Source of the DNA: Clostridium moniliforme
GTDB lineage: Bacteria; Bacillota; Clostridia; Clostridiales; Clostridiaceae
NCBI RefSeq assembly: GCF_017873235.1
Contig: NZ_JAGGJZ010000002.1
Location: forward strand, 186,001 to 250,000
Length of the DNA: 64,000 nt
Reading direction: 5' to 3'
Positions within the stretch are counted from its first letter, which is position 1, and each line of letters starts with the position of its first letter. Below are positions 36,290 to 45,809 of this stretch, in pieces. The translations under genes and the position numbers were made by a program. The notes under the pieces are model-generated. The model saw only the letters and a program-made list of their open reading frames with translations. It ran no database searches and was not told the origin of the DNA.

Positions 36290-38302
36290 ATGGAATTATT
36301 AATATTACCTTTAGTTTGTGGAATTATTTCATTAATAGTTTTAGTTTTCCTTGCTAAAGGGATTTTAAAAAAAGATTCAGGAAATGAAAAAATGCAAGAA
36401 ATTTCAAAATATATAGAAGAAGGTGCAATGGCTTTTATAAAAAAAGAGTATAAATATCTTTCTATATTTGTAGCATTTATTTTTATTTTAATAGGAATAT
36501 TTTTAAGTAATAAAACATCAATAGCCTTTTTAGTTGGAGCCATATTTTCAATGATTGCAGGTTTTGTTGGAATGAAAATAGCTGTTAAAGCAAATGTAAG
36601 AACAGCAAGAGCGGCTCAACATGGAATAAAAGATGCATTAGGTGTTGCTTTTTCAGGTGGGGCTGTTATGGGGCTTTCTGTTGTAGGACTTGGAGTTATT
36701 GGTTTAACTATATTTTCTTTTATATTTGATTTAAATGCAGAATATATAACAGGATTTGGACTTGGTGCTTCATCTATAGCTCTTTTTGCAAGAGTTGGAG
36801 GTGGAATTTATACAAAGGCAGCTGATGTTGGTGCAGATTTAGTTGGAAAAGTTGAAGCTGGTATTCCAGAAGATGATCCAAGAAATCCTGCTGTAATTGC
36901 AGACAATGTTGGAGATAATGTTGGAGATGTTTGTGGTATGGGGGCAGATTTATTTGAATCTTATGTAGGTTCAATAATTTCTGCAATAACTCTTGGAGGA
37001 TTTGTTTCATTAAATATTGGGAAGTCAGCACAAATATATCCACTTATAATTGCAGCTATTGGAATAGTAGCATCTCTTATTGGAATAATTTCTGTTAAAA
37101 TGTATAATGGAGAAAATCCACAAAAAGCTTTAAATATAGGAAGTCTATTATCAGGAGTTATTGCACTTTTATTAAGTGGAGTATTTTGTGTATATTTATT
37201 TAAAGATTTAAAATTATTTATTCCTGTTGTAGTTGGAGTTTTTGTTGGACTTTTAATAGGGAAAATTACAGAAGTATATACATCTTCAGATTATAAATCA
37301 GTAAGACTTATAGCAAAGGAATGTGAAACTGGAGCGGCAACAAATATAATAGAGGGTCTTGCTGTTGGTATGAAATCAATAGTTATTCCAATAATTTTAA
37401 TTATAGTTGGAATATTAATTGCATTTTTTAAATCTGGAGGAGGTGTTGATCCTCTTATAGGATTGTATGGAATTTCTCTTTCAGCAGTTGGAATGTTAGC
37501 TACAACAGCTATTACAGTTGCTGTTGATGCATATGGTCCAATTGCAGATAATGCAGGTGGAATAGCTGAAATGAGTGGATTAGACGAAGAGGTTAGAGAA
37601 GTTACCGATAAGTTAGATTCTGTTGGAAATACTACAGCAGCTATAGGAAAAGGATTTGCTATAGGGTCAGCTGCCCTTACATCATTAGCTTTATTTGCAT
37701 CCTATACTCAAGCAGTAAATCTTAAATCAATAAATTTATTAAATCCATTAACATTAGTTGGAGTTTTAATAGGAGGAATGCTTCCATTTTTATTTGGTGC
37801 TCTTACAATGGAATCGGTTGGTAGGGCTTCTGGTGAAATGGTTGAGGAAGTTAGAAGGCAATTTAAAGAAAAACCTGGAATATTAAAGGGGAAGGATAAA
37901 CCAAATTATTCAACTTGTATTGAAATATCAGCTAGAGCAGCTTTAAAAGAAATGATAATGCCTGGAATAATAGCAGTTTTATCTCCAATAATTGTAGGGT
38001 TACTTTTTGGAAAAGAGGCACTTGCAGGACTTATTGCAGGAGGAGTTGTAACTGGAGTTATGATGGCAATACTTATGTCAAATGCAGGTGGTGCATGGGA
38101 TAATGCTAAAAAATATATTGAAGGTGGAGCTCATGGTGGAAAAGGAAGTGAAGCTCATAAAGCAGGAGTAGTTGGAGATACAGTTGGAGATCCTTTTAAA
38201 GATACATCAGGACCAGCTATGAATATATTAATTAAACTTATGACAATAGTGTCAGTAGTTTTTGCACCTATTATAATAAAATTTGGAGGTATTTTATTTT
38301 AA
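36290..38302 (+). CDS. hppA: Membrane-bound K+-dependent pyrophosphatase, H+ or Na+ pump
   Basis: A 670-residue membrane protein with about 16 hydrophobic segments. The pyrophosphate site is seen in [32 protein letters not shown] and, near the end, the matching [15 protein letters not shown]. The motif [10 protein letters not shown] carries Ala where K+-independent enzymes have Lys, so a K+-dependent type is predicted. It couples pyrophosphate hydrolysis to H+ or Na+ export. The ion cannot be decided here. GTG 36275 is possible, but ATG 36290 has AGAGGTG at the right distance. Confidence 0.93.
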   Translation: MELLILPLVCGIISLIVLVFLAKGILKKDSGNEKMQEISKYIEEGAMAFIKKEYKYLSIFVAFIFILIGIFLSNKTSIAFLVGAIFSMIAGFVGMKIAVKANVRTARAAQHGIKDALGVAFSGGAVMGLSVVGLGVIGLTIFSFIFDLNAEYITGFGLGASSIALFARVGGGIYTKAADVGADLVGKVEAGIPEDDPRNPAVIADNVGDNVGDVCGMGADLFESYVGSIISAITLGGFVSLNIGKSAQIYPLIIAAIGIVASLIGIISVKMYNGENPQKALNIGSLLSGVIALLLSGVFCVYLFKDLKLFIPVVVGVFVGLLIGKITEVYTSSDYKSVRLIAKECETGAATNIIEGLAVGMKSIVIPIILIIVGILIAFFKSGGGVDPLIGLYGISLSAVGMLATTAITVAVDAYGPIADNAGGIAEMSGLDEEVREVTDKLDSVGNTTAAIGKGFAIGSAALTSLALFASYTQAVNLKSINLLNPLTLVGVLIGGMLPFLFGALTMESVGRASGEMVEEVRRQFKEKPGILKGKDKPNYSTCIEISARAALKEMIMPGIIAVLSPIIVGLLFGKEALAGLIAGGVVTGVMMAILMSNAGGAWDNAKKYIEGGAHGGKGSEAHKAGVVGDTVGDPFKDTSGPAMNILIKLMTIVSVVFAPIIIKFGGILF

Positions 38303-38483
38303 ATAGATTTATAAAAAAATTATATTTATTGTTAGAAAAACAAAGTATATAGATGGAATTAGGAGGACAATTTACTAAAAGAGGAATTATAGGACATAAT
38401 GTGTTAATATAGAGATAGTATAATATAGAAAAAGAAAGGTTATCATATATTAAGAATATAGATATAAATAACGGAGGAATAAA

Positions 38484-40703
38484 ATGGGAATAAAAAATAC
38501 ATTATTAGATTTTATGCGTGAAGATGCATATAAACCAATGGATTTATCGGAGCTTACATCAGTATTTGATATAAAATCAGATGAATATAGAGCTTTTAAA
38601 AAAGTATTAAAAACAATGGAAAAGGAAGGACTAATAGTAAAAACAAAAAAAGATAAATTTGCAGCTGCGGAAAGATTAGGTTTAATAGCTGGAAAACTTC
38701 AAGGACATTCAAGAGGTTTTGGCTTTTTAATACCAGAAAATGAAGGGGAAAAGGACGTGTTCATTCCTTCATCTTGTATGAATAGTGCCATGAATGGAGA
38801 CAGGGTTTTAGTTCAAGTTACTAGAGATGACAGAAACGGTAAGAAAAGAGAAGGAGAAGTTGTTGAGGTAATAGAAAGGGCTAACAAAACAATTATAGGA
38901 GTATATGAAAATAGTAAAAATTTTGGATTTGTTGTTCCAGAAGATACAAGATTAAACCAAGATATATTTGTATCTAAAAAAGATAAAAATGGAGCAAATG
39001 ATGGTGATGTTGTAATAGTAGAAATTACAAAATGGCCAGAAAAGAGAAGAAGTCCAGAAGGTATCATAAAAGAAGTATTAGGAAAAAAAGGTGATAAGGG
39101 TCTTGATATACTTACAATAATTAAGAAGTTTTCCCTTCCAGAAGAATTTCCAACTAAAGTATTAAATTTTGCAGAAGGAATAGAAGAAGAAATAGATCCT
39201 AAAGAATATAAGAGAAGAACAGATTTTAGAGATCTTAAAATGGTAACTATAGATGGAGAAGATGCTAAAGATTTAGATGATGCCGTTTCAATAGAAAGGT
39301 TACCTAATGGAAACTTTAAATTAGGAGTTCATATAGCTGATGTTACTCACTATGTAAAAGAAAATAATCCTTTAGATAGAGAGGCTTTAAAGAGAGGAAC
39401 CTCAGTATATCTTATAGATAGAGTTATTCCAATGCTTCCTAGAAAACTTTCAAATGGTATTTGTTCTCTTAATCCAAATGTTGATAGATTAACATTAAGT
39501 TGTATTATGACAATTGATAGAAAAGGTAAAGTATTAGATCATGAAATACATGAAGGAATAATAAGAACAAATGAGAGAATGACTTATACAGATGTAACTA
39601 AAATTCTTGTGGATAAAGATGAAGAATTAATTAAAAGATATGACTATCTTTATGAAGATTTCTTAGCAATGGAAGAACTTGCAAAAATCTTAAATGAAAG
39701 AAGAATGAAAAGAGGAGCTATAGATTTTGACTTTGAAGAAGCAAAAATAACACTAAATTCTTTAGGAAAGCCAATTGAAATTAAACCATATCCAAGGGAA
39801 ATTTCAAATAGAATAATAGAAGAATTTATGCTTGTATGTAATGAAACAATAGCTGAATATATGTACTGGACTAACTTGCCATTTGTTTATAGAGTTCATG
39901 AAAATCCAGATGAAGAAAAACTTGCAAAGTTTAGAGAGTTTATATATAACTTAGGCTATACAATGAAATGGAGTCAAGATATTCATCCAAGAACTCTTCA
40001 AGAAGTTTTAGAAAAAGTTAAAGGTAAGAAGGAAGAAACTGTAGTAAGTACACTTCTTTTAAGATCAATGATGAAGGCTAGGTATTCACCAGAAAGTCTT
40101 GGTCACTTTGGATTAGCAGCAAGATATTACTGTCATTTTACTTCACCAATTAGAAGATATCCAGACCTTCAAATTCATAGAATTATAAAAGAGCAACTAA
40201 ATGGTAAAATTGATGGAAAAAGAGTTAAAAAGTTAATTGGAATAGTAGATTATGCTTCAAAGCAATCATCAGAAACTGAAAGAGTAGCACAAGAAGCAGA
40301 AAGAGAAGTTGATGATTTAAAGAAGGCAGAATATATGCAAGATAGAATTGGGGAGGAATTTGATGGAATTGTATCTTCTGTTACATCATTTGGAATGTTT
40401 GTTGAACTTCCAAGCACAATAGAAGGATTAGTTCACATTAATTCTTTAGAAGATGACTACTATGTATATGATGAAAATCATTTAGCTTTAATTGGAGAAA
40501 GAACAAAGAATATATATAGATTAGGTGATGAAGTTAGGGTTAAATGTAGTAGAGTTGATATTGCAAATAGAGAAGTATATTTTGATTTAATAAAGAATGA
40601 AGAAGATGATGAAGAATCATTAAAAGAATTTAATGAAAAAATACCTCATTTAAAGAAAGAAGTAAAAGAGGCACTAGCAAAAGTTGAAGATATAGAAGAG
40701 TAA
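38484..40703 (+). CDS. rnr: Ribonuclease R
   Basis: A 739-residue 3'-5' exoribonuclease. Domain order: N-terminal winged helix (residues 1-70), two cold-shock domains (about 75-220), RNB catalytic domain with DGEDAKDLDDAVSIE (about 255-575) and C-terminal S1 domain (about 635-715). It degrades structured RNA and, with SmpB-tmRNA, non-stop mRNA. smpB follows 174 bases later, as in many Firmicutes. ATG with CGGAGG. The 181-base gap upstream shows no clear structure. Confidence 0.95.
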   Translation: MGIKNTLLDFMREDAYKPMDLSELTSVFDIKSDEYRAFKKVLKTMEKEGLIVKTKKDKFAAAERLGLIAGKLQGHSRGFGFLIPENEGEKDVFIPSSCMNSAMNGDRVLVQVTRDDRNGKKREGEVVEVIERANKTIIGVYENSKNFGFVVPEDTRLNQDIFVSKKDKNGANDGDVVIVEITKWPEKRRSPEGIIKEVLGKKGDKGLDILTIIKKFSLPEEFPTKVLNFAEGIEEEIDPKEYKRRTDFRDLKMVTIDGEDAKDLDDAVSIERLPNGNFKLGVHIADVTHYVKENNPLDREALKRGTSVYLIDRVIPMLPRKLSNGICSLNPNVDRLTLSCIMTIDRKGKVLDHEIHEGIIRTNERMTYTDVTKILVDKDEELIKRYDYLYEDFLAMEELAKILNERRMKRGAIDFDFEEAKITLNSLGKPIEIKPYPREISNRIIEEFMLVCNETIAEYMYWTNLPFVYRVHENPDEEKLAKFREFIYNLGYTMKWSQDIHPRTLQEVLEKVKGKKEETVVSTLLLRSMMKARYSPESLGHFGLAARYYCHFTSPIRRYPDLQIHRIIKEQLNGKIDGKRVKKLIGIVDYASKQSSETERVAQEAEREVDDLKKAEYMQDRIGEEFDGIVSSVTSFGMFVELPSTIEGLVHINSLEDDYYVYDENHLALIGERTKNIYRLGDEVRVKCSRVDIANREVYFDLIKNEEDDEESLKEFNEKIPHLKKEVKEALAKVEDIEE

Positions 40704-40711
40704 AATTAAAG

Positions 40712-40750
40712 TAAAGGGCTATTATTTTATTTAAATATAGCCCTTTTATT
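40712..40750 (+). terminator. Terminator of rnr
   Basis: AAAGGGCTAT paired with ATAGCCCTTT with an AT-rich loop, followed by TATTT. Confidence 0.82.
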
Positions 40751-40877
40751 TATAAAATAATATTTAAATATTTTTATTCTTAGTTAACTAACAAGTTATA
40801 TAATTGATAATAATTTAAATATATAATATAATTTTATTAAATTATATAGGCTTAAAGAAAAAGTAGGTGAAAACAAA

Positions 40878-41348
40878 ATGGCAAGAAAGAAAAATTCAAA
40901 TTCTTTAGCAGAAAATAGAAAAGCAAGACATGATTATTTTATACAAGAAACAATTGAATGTGGAATAGTTTTAGTTGGAACAGAAGTTAAATCTATAAGA
41001 AATGGTAGAGCTAATCTTAAAGATTGTTATGCAGAAGTTAGAAATGGAGAAATATTTATTAGAGGAATGCATGTAAGTCCATATGAACAAGGAAATATAT
41101 TTAACGAGGACCCACTAAGAGATAGAAAATTACTTCTTCATAAAGGAGAGATAGGAAGACTTGCAGGTCTTGTATCAAGAGAAGGTTTAACACTTATACC
41201 ATTATCTCTTTATCTTAAAAATGGAAGGGTTAAGGTTGCCCTTGGAGTTTGTAAGGGTAAGAAAAATTATGACAAAAGAGATTCATTACTTGAAAAAGCT
41301 CATAATAGAGAAATGGCAAGAGAACTTAAAAATAGAAATAGATATTAG
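40878..41348 (+). CDS. smpB: SsrA-binding protein SmpB
   Basis: A 156-residue OB-fold protein that binds tmRNA and delivers it to stalled ribosomes. Typical motifs are [39 protein letters not shown] and the basic C-terminal tail starting [14 protein letters not shown] with GTAGGTGA. It lies downstream of rnr; its RNA partner ssrA is 12.3 kb away at 53626 rather than adjacent. Confidence 0.96.
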   Translation: MARKKNSNSLAENRKARHDYFIQETIECGIVLVGTEVKSIRNGRANLKDCYAEVRNGEIFIRGMHVSPYEQGNIFNEDPLRDRKLLLHKGEIGRLAGLVSREGLTLIPLSLYLKNGRVKVALGVCKGKKNYDKRDSLLEKAHNREMARELKNRNRY

Positions 41349-41353
41349 TTTTG

Positions 41354-41391
41354 GAAAAGAGTATTTTAATAACAGGAATACTCTTTTTTTA
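41354..41391 (+). terminator. Terminator of smpB
   Basis: AAAAGAGTATT and AATACTCTTTT with an 11-base loop, then a T tract. Confidence 0.9.
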
Positions 41392-41508
41392 TGTAATAAA
41401 ATTAATTTCAAATAAATGCAAATACTTTGTAAATTGGTTAAAAATGGCCAAATTTAGTATTATAATAGAAGTGTAATATTTAATAAATTGTATTAGGAGG
41501 AAGTTCAA

Positions 41509-43431
41509 ATGGATTTTGACAAAAAAAATACAATTATAAGTTCTCATGAAAGAAGCAAAGCATATGGCATAAAAAAAGATAATAAAGAGTCTAACAAAAA
41601 GCTAAAAGATGATGAATTAAATAAAATTTTAATTGACAATTCAGAGTTAATTAGAATTTCTAAAATATATATGAATATGTTTAAAGATGTACTTAAAGAT
41701 GAAAAATTTATAATAGTTCTTACAGATAAAGATGGATGTATATTATATGTATCTGGAAAGGACAATATTATTAAAGAATATAAGAAATTAAATATATATC
41801 CTGGAATGTATATGGATGAAAAAAATATAGGAACTAATGCCATGGCAATTGCAATTGAAGAAAATAGAGCTGTACAAGTTACAGCAGATGAGCATTATAT
41901 CAATATTTTTAAAACATTAACTTGCTCAGCAGCACCTATTCATGGGAAAAATGGAGATATAATAGGAACATTAAATTTAACTTCCGGGTGGGTAAATAAG
42001 CATCCACATACATTAGGGTTAGTTTTATTTGGAGTGAAAGCTATTGAAAATGATCTTGAAAGAGTTCATGTAAGTGAAGTTTTAGAAGAAACTTATAAAT
42101 ATGTAGGAAGTGTAATAAATAACGTAGGAAAAGGAATTTTAATTATAAATTCAGATGGAGATATAAATAATGTTAATGAATTAGCTTGCGAAATAATAGG
42201 ACTACATACAGAAAATTTACTAAATAAAAATATAGATACTATAATACCTGGTTGGAAAACTATTAATTTAAAATTTAAAGAATCTAATTATAAAACTTAT
42301 GTAAAAGAGATAAAATTTTTAAATGATACAAATTATAGGACACTAATAACTATAAAACCAATAAGATTAAATGATAAGGTAGTTGGATCTGTAATTATAA
42401 TGTGCAAGGAAAGAGAAAATAAGAGTTTGAAATCCTTTGGAGCTTATAAAACATTTGATGATATTTTAGGAGAAAGTGATGCTATTTTAAACGTTATTAC
42501 TAATTGCAAAATTATAGCTAATAGTCCCTCCACAGTTTTAATAGAAGGTGAAAGTGGAACAGGTAAAGAAGTTTTAGCACAAGCTATTCATAACTTTAGC
42601 TATAGAAAAGGTAAGAATTTTGTTGCAATAAATTGTGGGGCTATACCAAAAAACTTAATTGAAAGTGAGCTATTTGGATATGAGGAAGGTGCCTTTACTG
42701 GAGCTAAGAAAGGTGGAAAAGTTGGTAAATTTGAATTAGCAAATGGTGGAACTATATTTTTAGATGAGATTGGTGAAATGCCTTTAGAAATGCAGGTACA
42801 TCTTCTTAGAGTTATACAAGAAGGAATGGTAAGTAGAGTAGGAAGTAGCAAAGAAATTCCAATAGATGTTAGAATAATTGCAGCTACAAATAAAGATTTA
42901 AAAGAAGAAATAAAAAAAGGCAATTTTAGAGAGGATTTATATTATAGGCTAAGTGTTATTCCAATACATTTACCACCTCTTAGAGAGAGAAAAGGTGATG
43001 TAGAAAAGCTTATAAAACATTTTTTAAGAATAAAAGCATTTAAATTAGATAAAGAAGTACCTAAAATTAGTTATGATTTATATAATAAACTTTTAAATTA
43101 TTCTTGGCCAGGAAACATCAGAGAACTTGAAAATTGTATAGAAAATATAGTTAATTTAGATGGAAATATATCTTATCAATTTACGGATAACTTAGAGAAA
43201 GAATGCAAAAATAAAAAAATAGAAGAAAAAACAATTGATATAAGTAATGATTCAAAAGAAAACGGAATATATATTGAAATAGGAAATAGTTTTAATATAA
43301 AAGATATAGAAAAGATATTAATTAAAAAGGCACTTAAAGTTAATGATTGTAATATGAGTAAAACAGCAAAATCGTTAGGTATAAGTAGAAATACTTTATA
43401 TTATAAATTAGATAAATATAAGATTTATTAA
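41509..43431 (+). CDS. Sigma-54-dependent activator, AcoR-like
   Basis: A 640-residue enhancer-binding protein. The N-terminal GAF region (about residues 60-180) has the AcoR-type GTNAMAIAIEENRAVQV. A PAS domain follows (about 195-300). The AAA+ domain has Walker A GESGTGKE near residues 347-354 and the sigma-54 contact loop GAFTGA at 394-399. A Fis-type helix-turn-helix lies at the C-terminus (NMSKTAKSLGISRNTLYYKL). ATG with TAGGAGG. A -24/-12 promoter and repeated half-sites lie between it and the alcohol dehydrogenase gene, its likely target. The ligand of the GAF domain is unknown. Confidence 0.93.
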   Translation: MDFDKKNTIISSHERSKAYGIKKDNKESNKKLKDDELNKILIDNSELIRISKIYMNMFKDVLKDEKFIIVLTDKDGCILYVSGKDNIIKEYKKLNIYPGMYMDEKNIGTNAMAIAIEENRAVQVTADEHYINIFKTLTCSAAPIHGKNGDIIGTLNLTSGWVNKHPHTLGLVLFGVKAIENDLERVHVSEVLEETYKYVGSVINNVGKGILIINSDGDINNVNELACEIIGLHTENLLNKNIDTIIPGWKTINLKFKESNYKTYVKEIKFLNDTNYRTLITIKPIRLNDKVVGSVIIMCKERENKSLKSFGAYKTFDDILGESDAILNVITNCKIIANSPSTVLIEGESGTGKEVLAQAIHNFSYRKGKNFVAINCGAIPKNLIESELFGYEEGAFTGAKKGGKVGKFELANGGTIFLDEIGEMPLEMQVHLLRVIQEGMVSRVGSSKEIPIDVRIIAATNKDLKEEIKKGNFREDLYYRLSVIPIHLPPLRERKGDVEKLIKHFLRIKAFKLDKEVPKISYDLYNKLLNYSWPGNIRELENCIENIVNLDGNISYQFTDNLEKECKNKKIEEKTIDISNDSKENGIYIEIGNSFNIKDIEKILIKKALKVNDCNMSKTAKSLGISRNTLYYKLDKYKIY

Positions 43432-43432
43432 G

Positions 43433-43499
43433 TGTACTAAAATATAACAATGTACTAAAATATGACATCAAAAATAAAATTATGTAATATTTTAGTACA
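43433..43499. promoter_or_regulatory. Upstream activator sites (three TGTACTAAAATAT half-sites)
   Basis: TGTACTAAAATAT occurs at 43433-43445 and 43451-43463, and inverted at 43487-43499. The second and third copies form a 13-bp inverted repeat that could also terminate the activator gene. The position 75-140 bases before the -24/-12 promoter fits an enhancer bound by the activator. Confidence 0.65.
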
Positions 43500-43572
43500 T
43501 TAAAAAATTAATAGATAAAAGAGTTTGTTAAAAAAATGACGTAACTGTGAGATATTTATCAAATTTATTTTT

Positions 43573-43588
43573 TGGCATAAAATTTGCT
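43573..43588 (+). promoter_or_regulatory. Sigma-54 (-24/-12) promoter of the alcohol dehydrogenase
   Basis: TTGGCATAAAATTTGCTT matches TTGGCAC-N5-TTGCW, with GG (43574-43575) and GC (43586-43587) exactly 12 bases apart. It lies about 70 bases before the adh start and next to the activator half-sites. Confidence 0.85.
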
Positions 43589-43657
43589 TATATAAATTAT
43601 GTAAAATTTAAAAATAAAAAATTATAATAAATAAAGATTTTTAGGGGGAGTTTTATT

Positions 43658-44824
43658 ATGGCACGTTTTACATTACCAAGAGATATTTATCATGGAAAAG
43701 GTTCAATTGATGTATTAAAAAATATTGAAGGAAAGAAAGCAATGATCGTTATGGGCGGAGGCTCAATGAAAAGATTTGGTTTCTTACAAAGAATAGAGGA
43801 CAACTTAAAGGAAGCAGGACTTGAAGTTAAAGTATTTGATGGAGTTGAATCAGATCCATCAGTAGAAACAGTTATGAAAGGCGCAGAAGCAATGAAAGAA
43901 TTTGAGCCTGATTGGATTGTTGGTTTAGGTGGTGGATCACCAATAGATGCAGCTAAGGCTATGTGGATATTCTATGAGCATCCAGAATTCACTTTTAAAG
44001 AAGCAATAGTTCCATTTGGATTACCAAAGCTAAGAAACAAAGCTAAATTTATAGCAATAGCTTCAACAAGTGGTACAGCTACAGAAGTAACAGCATTCTC
44101 AGTAATTACTGATTATGCAGCAAAAATTAAGTATCCTTTAGCTGACTTTAATATTACACCTGATATTGCTATAGTAGATCCAGAACTTGCAGAAACTATG
44201 CCACAAAAATTAGTTGCTCATACAGGAATGGATGCAATGACTCATGCAGTAGAAGCTTATGTTTCAACAATTGCAGATAATTTTACAGATCCTTTAGCAC
44301 TTAAAGCAATTGAAATGGTTAGAGATAACATAAAGAAATCTTATGATGGAGATAAAGATGCTAGATCAGAAATGCATGATGCACAATGTTTAGCAGGAAT
44401 GGCATTTAGTAATGTTTCTCTTGGAATAGTTCATTCAATGGCTCACAAGATTGGAGGAGTATTCCATGTACCTCATGGATGTGCAAATGCTATATTACTT
44501 CCATCAGTAATAGAATTTAATTCAGTTGAATGTGCTGATAGATATGCAAAAATAGCTAAAATGTTAGAATTAGAAGGAAATAATGATAAAGAATTAACAA
44601 AATCATTAGTTAAATTAATAAGAGACTTAAATGCAGAATTAAATATACCAAAAACATTTAAAGAATATGGAGTAGATGAAGAAGAGTTTAAAGCAAACTT
44701 AAAATACATGTCAGAAAACGCAGTACTTGATGCATGTACAGCAACTAATCCAAGAAAGGTAAATACTGAATTAATAGAAAAGATTTACAATGCTGCATAC
44801 TATGGAGAAGACGTAGATTTTTAA
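43658..44824 (+). CDS. Iron-containing alcohol dehydrogenase
   Basis: A 388-residue group III alcohol dehydrogenase. The NAD(P)-binding GGGSPIDAAKAM lies near residue 93. Metal ligands are seen in HTGMDAMTHAVEAYVS and MAHKIGGVFHVPHGCANAI. It reduces an aldehyde to an alcohol, such as ethanol or butanol, during fermentation. The specific substrate cannot be read. ATG with TAGGGGGAG. Sigma-54 control is strongly suggested by the upstream promoter and the adjacent activator. Confidence 0.93.
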   Translation: MARFTLPRDIYHGKGSIDVLKNIEGKKAMIVMGGGSMKRFGFLQRIEDNLKEAGLEVKVFDGVESDPSVETVMKGAEAMKEFEPDWIVGLGGGSPIDAAKAMWIFYEHPEFTFKEAIVPFGLPKLRNKAKFIAIASTSGTATEVTAFSVITDYAAKIKYPLADFNITPDIAIVDPELAETMPQKLVAHTGMDAMTHAVEAYVSTIADNFTDPLALKAIEMVRDNIKKSYDGDKDARSEMHDAQCLAGMAFSNVSLGIVHSMAHKIGGVFHVPHGCANAILLPSVIEFNSVECADRYAKIAKMLELEGNNDKELTKSLVKLIRDLNAELNIPKTFKEYGVDEEEFKANLKYMSENAVLDACTATNPRKVNTELIEKIYNAAYYGEDVDF

Positions 44825-44844
44825 AGAGTAAAGATTATAAATGT

Positions 44845-44878
44845 CCAAAAGCTCCCAAAATATCATGGGAGCTTTTGG
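44845..44878 (+). terminator. Perfect 13-bp hairpin after the alcohol dehydrogenase
   Basis: CCAAAAGCTCCCA and its exact complement with an 8-base loop. The T run is only four bases and is inside the stem, so it could terminate inefficiently or stabilise the mRNA end. Confidence 0.7.
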
Positions 44879-44916
44879 TGGTGAAATATATAAATTAAAA
44901 AAGAGGAGTTAGTTAT

Positions 44917-45807
44917 ATGTATAAAATAGTTTCAAAAAGAGAACTTGCAAAAAATATATACTTAATGGATATAGAAGCTAAAAGAGTTGCAAAATCCGCA
45001 AATCCAGGACAATTTATAATATTAAAAAATGATGAAAAAGGAGAAAGAATTCCATTAACTATTGCAGATTTTGATAGGGAAAAAGGAACTGTAACTATAG
45101 TTTTTCAAGCAGTTGGACATGGAACAATGAAATTAGCTGAATTTAATGTAGGAGATTCTGTGGCTGATTTTGTTGGACCCCTTGGAAGACCAAGTGAATT
45201 TGTATCACAAAATATAGAGGATCTTAAAAAGAAAAAATTTATATTCGTAGCAGGTGGAGTTGGTGCAGCACCTGTATATCCACAAGTAAAATGGATGAAA
45301 GAACATGGAATAGATGTAGATGTTATAGTTGGTAGTAGAAATAAGGAATTATTAATATTAGAAGATGAAATGAAAGCTGTTGCTAAAAATCTTTATATTG
45401 CAACAGATGATGGATCTTATGGTTTCAATGGAAGAGTTACAGATTGTTTAACAGATTTAGTTAAAAATAAAGGAAAACATTATGATGAAGCAATTGTTAT
45501 AGGACCTATGATAATGATGAAATTCATGTGTATGTTAACTAAAGAACTTAACATTCCTACAATAGTAAGTTTAAACCCTATAATGGTTGATGGAACAGGA
45601 ATGTGTGGAGCTTGTAGAGTAACAGTTGGAAATGAAGTTAAATTTGCATGTGTTGATGGACCAGAATTTGATGGACATTTAATAAATTTTGATGAAGCTA
45701 TGAGAAGACAAGCTATGTATAAGACTGAAGAAGGAAGAGCAATCCTTAAAGAAGAGGAAGGCGACACTCATCATGGTGGATGCGGACATTGTGGAGGAGA
45801 TGAATAA
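44917..45807 (+). CDS. nfnA: NfnA, NADH-dependent ferredoxin:NADP+ oxidoreductase alpha subunit
   Basis: A 296-residue ferredoxin-NADP reductase-like flavoprotein with FAD and NAD domains and a [2Fe-2S] site in GTGMCGACRVT...FACVDG (residues about 227-250). The C-terminal tail GGCGHCGG is Cys/His-rich. With the next gene it forms the NfnAB pair of clostridia, which couples NADH and ferredoxin oxidation to NADP+ reduction by electron bifurcation. ATG with AAGAGGAG. It is 2 bases from nfnB. Related sulfide dehydrogenase subunits look alike, so the NfnAB call rests on the pairing. Confidence 0.88.
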   Translation: MYKIVSKRELAKNIYLMDIEAKRVAKSANPGQFIILKNDEKGERIPLTIADFDREKGTVTIVFQAVGHGTMKLAEFNVGDSVADFVGPLGRPSEFVSQNIEDLKKKKFIFVAGGVGAAPVYPQVKWMKEHGIDVDVIVGSRNKELLILEDEMKAVAKNLYIATDDGSYGFNGRVTDCLTDLVKNKGKHYDEAIVIGPMIMMKFMCMLTKELNIPTIVSLNPIMVDGTGMCGACRVTVGNEVKFACVDGPEFDGHLINFDEAMRRQAMYKTEEGRAILKEEEGDTHHGGCGHCGGDE

Positions 45808-45809
45808 TT

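Noticed and set aside
38352..38411. 19-codon frame before rnr
   Set aside because: No ribosome binding site and no support beyond its length.
41221..41415. Frame overlapping the end of smpB
   Set aside because: It is out of frame with smpB and runs through the terminator.
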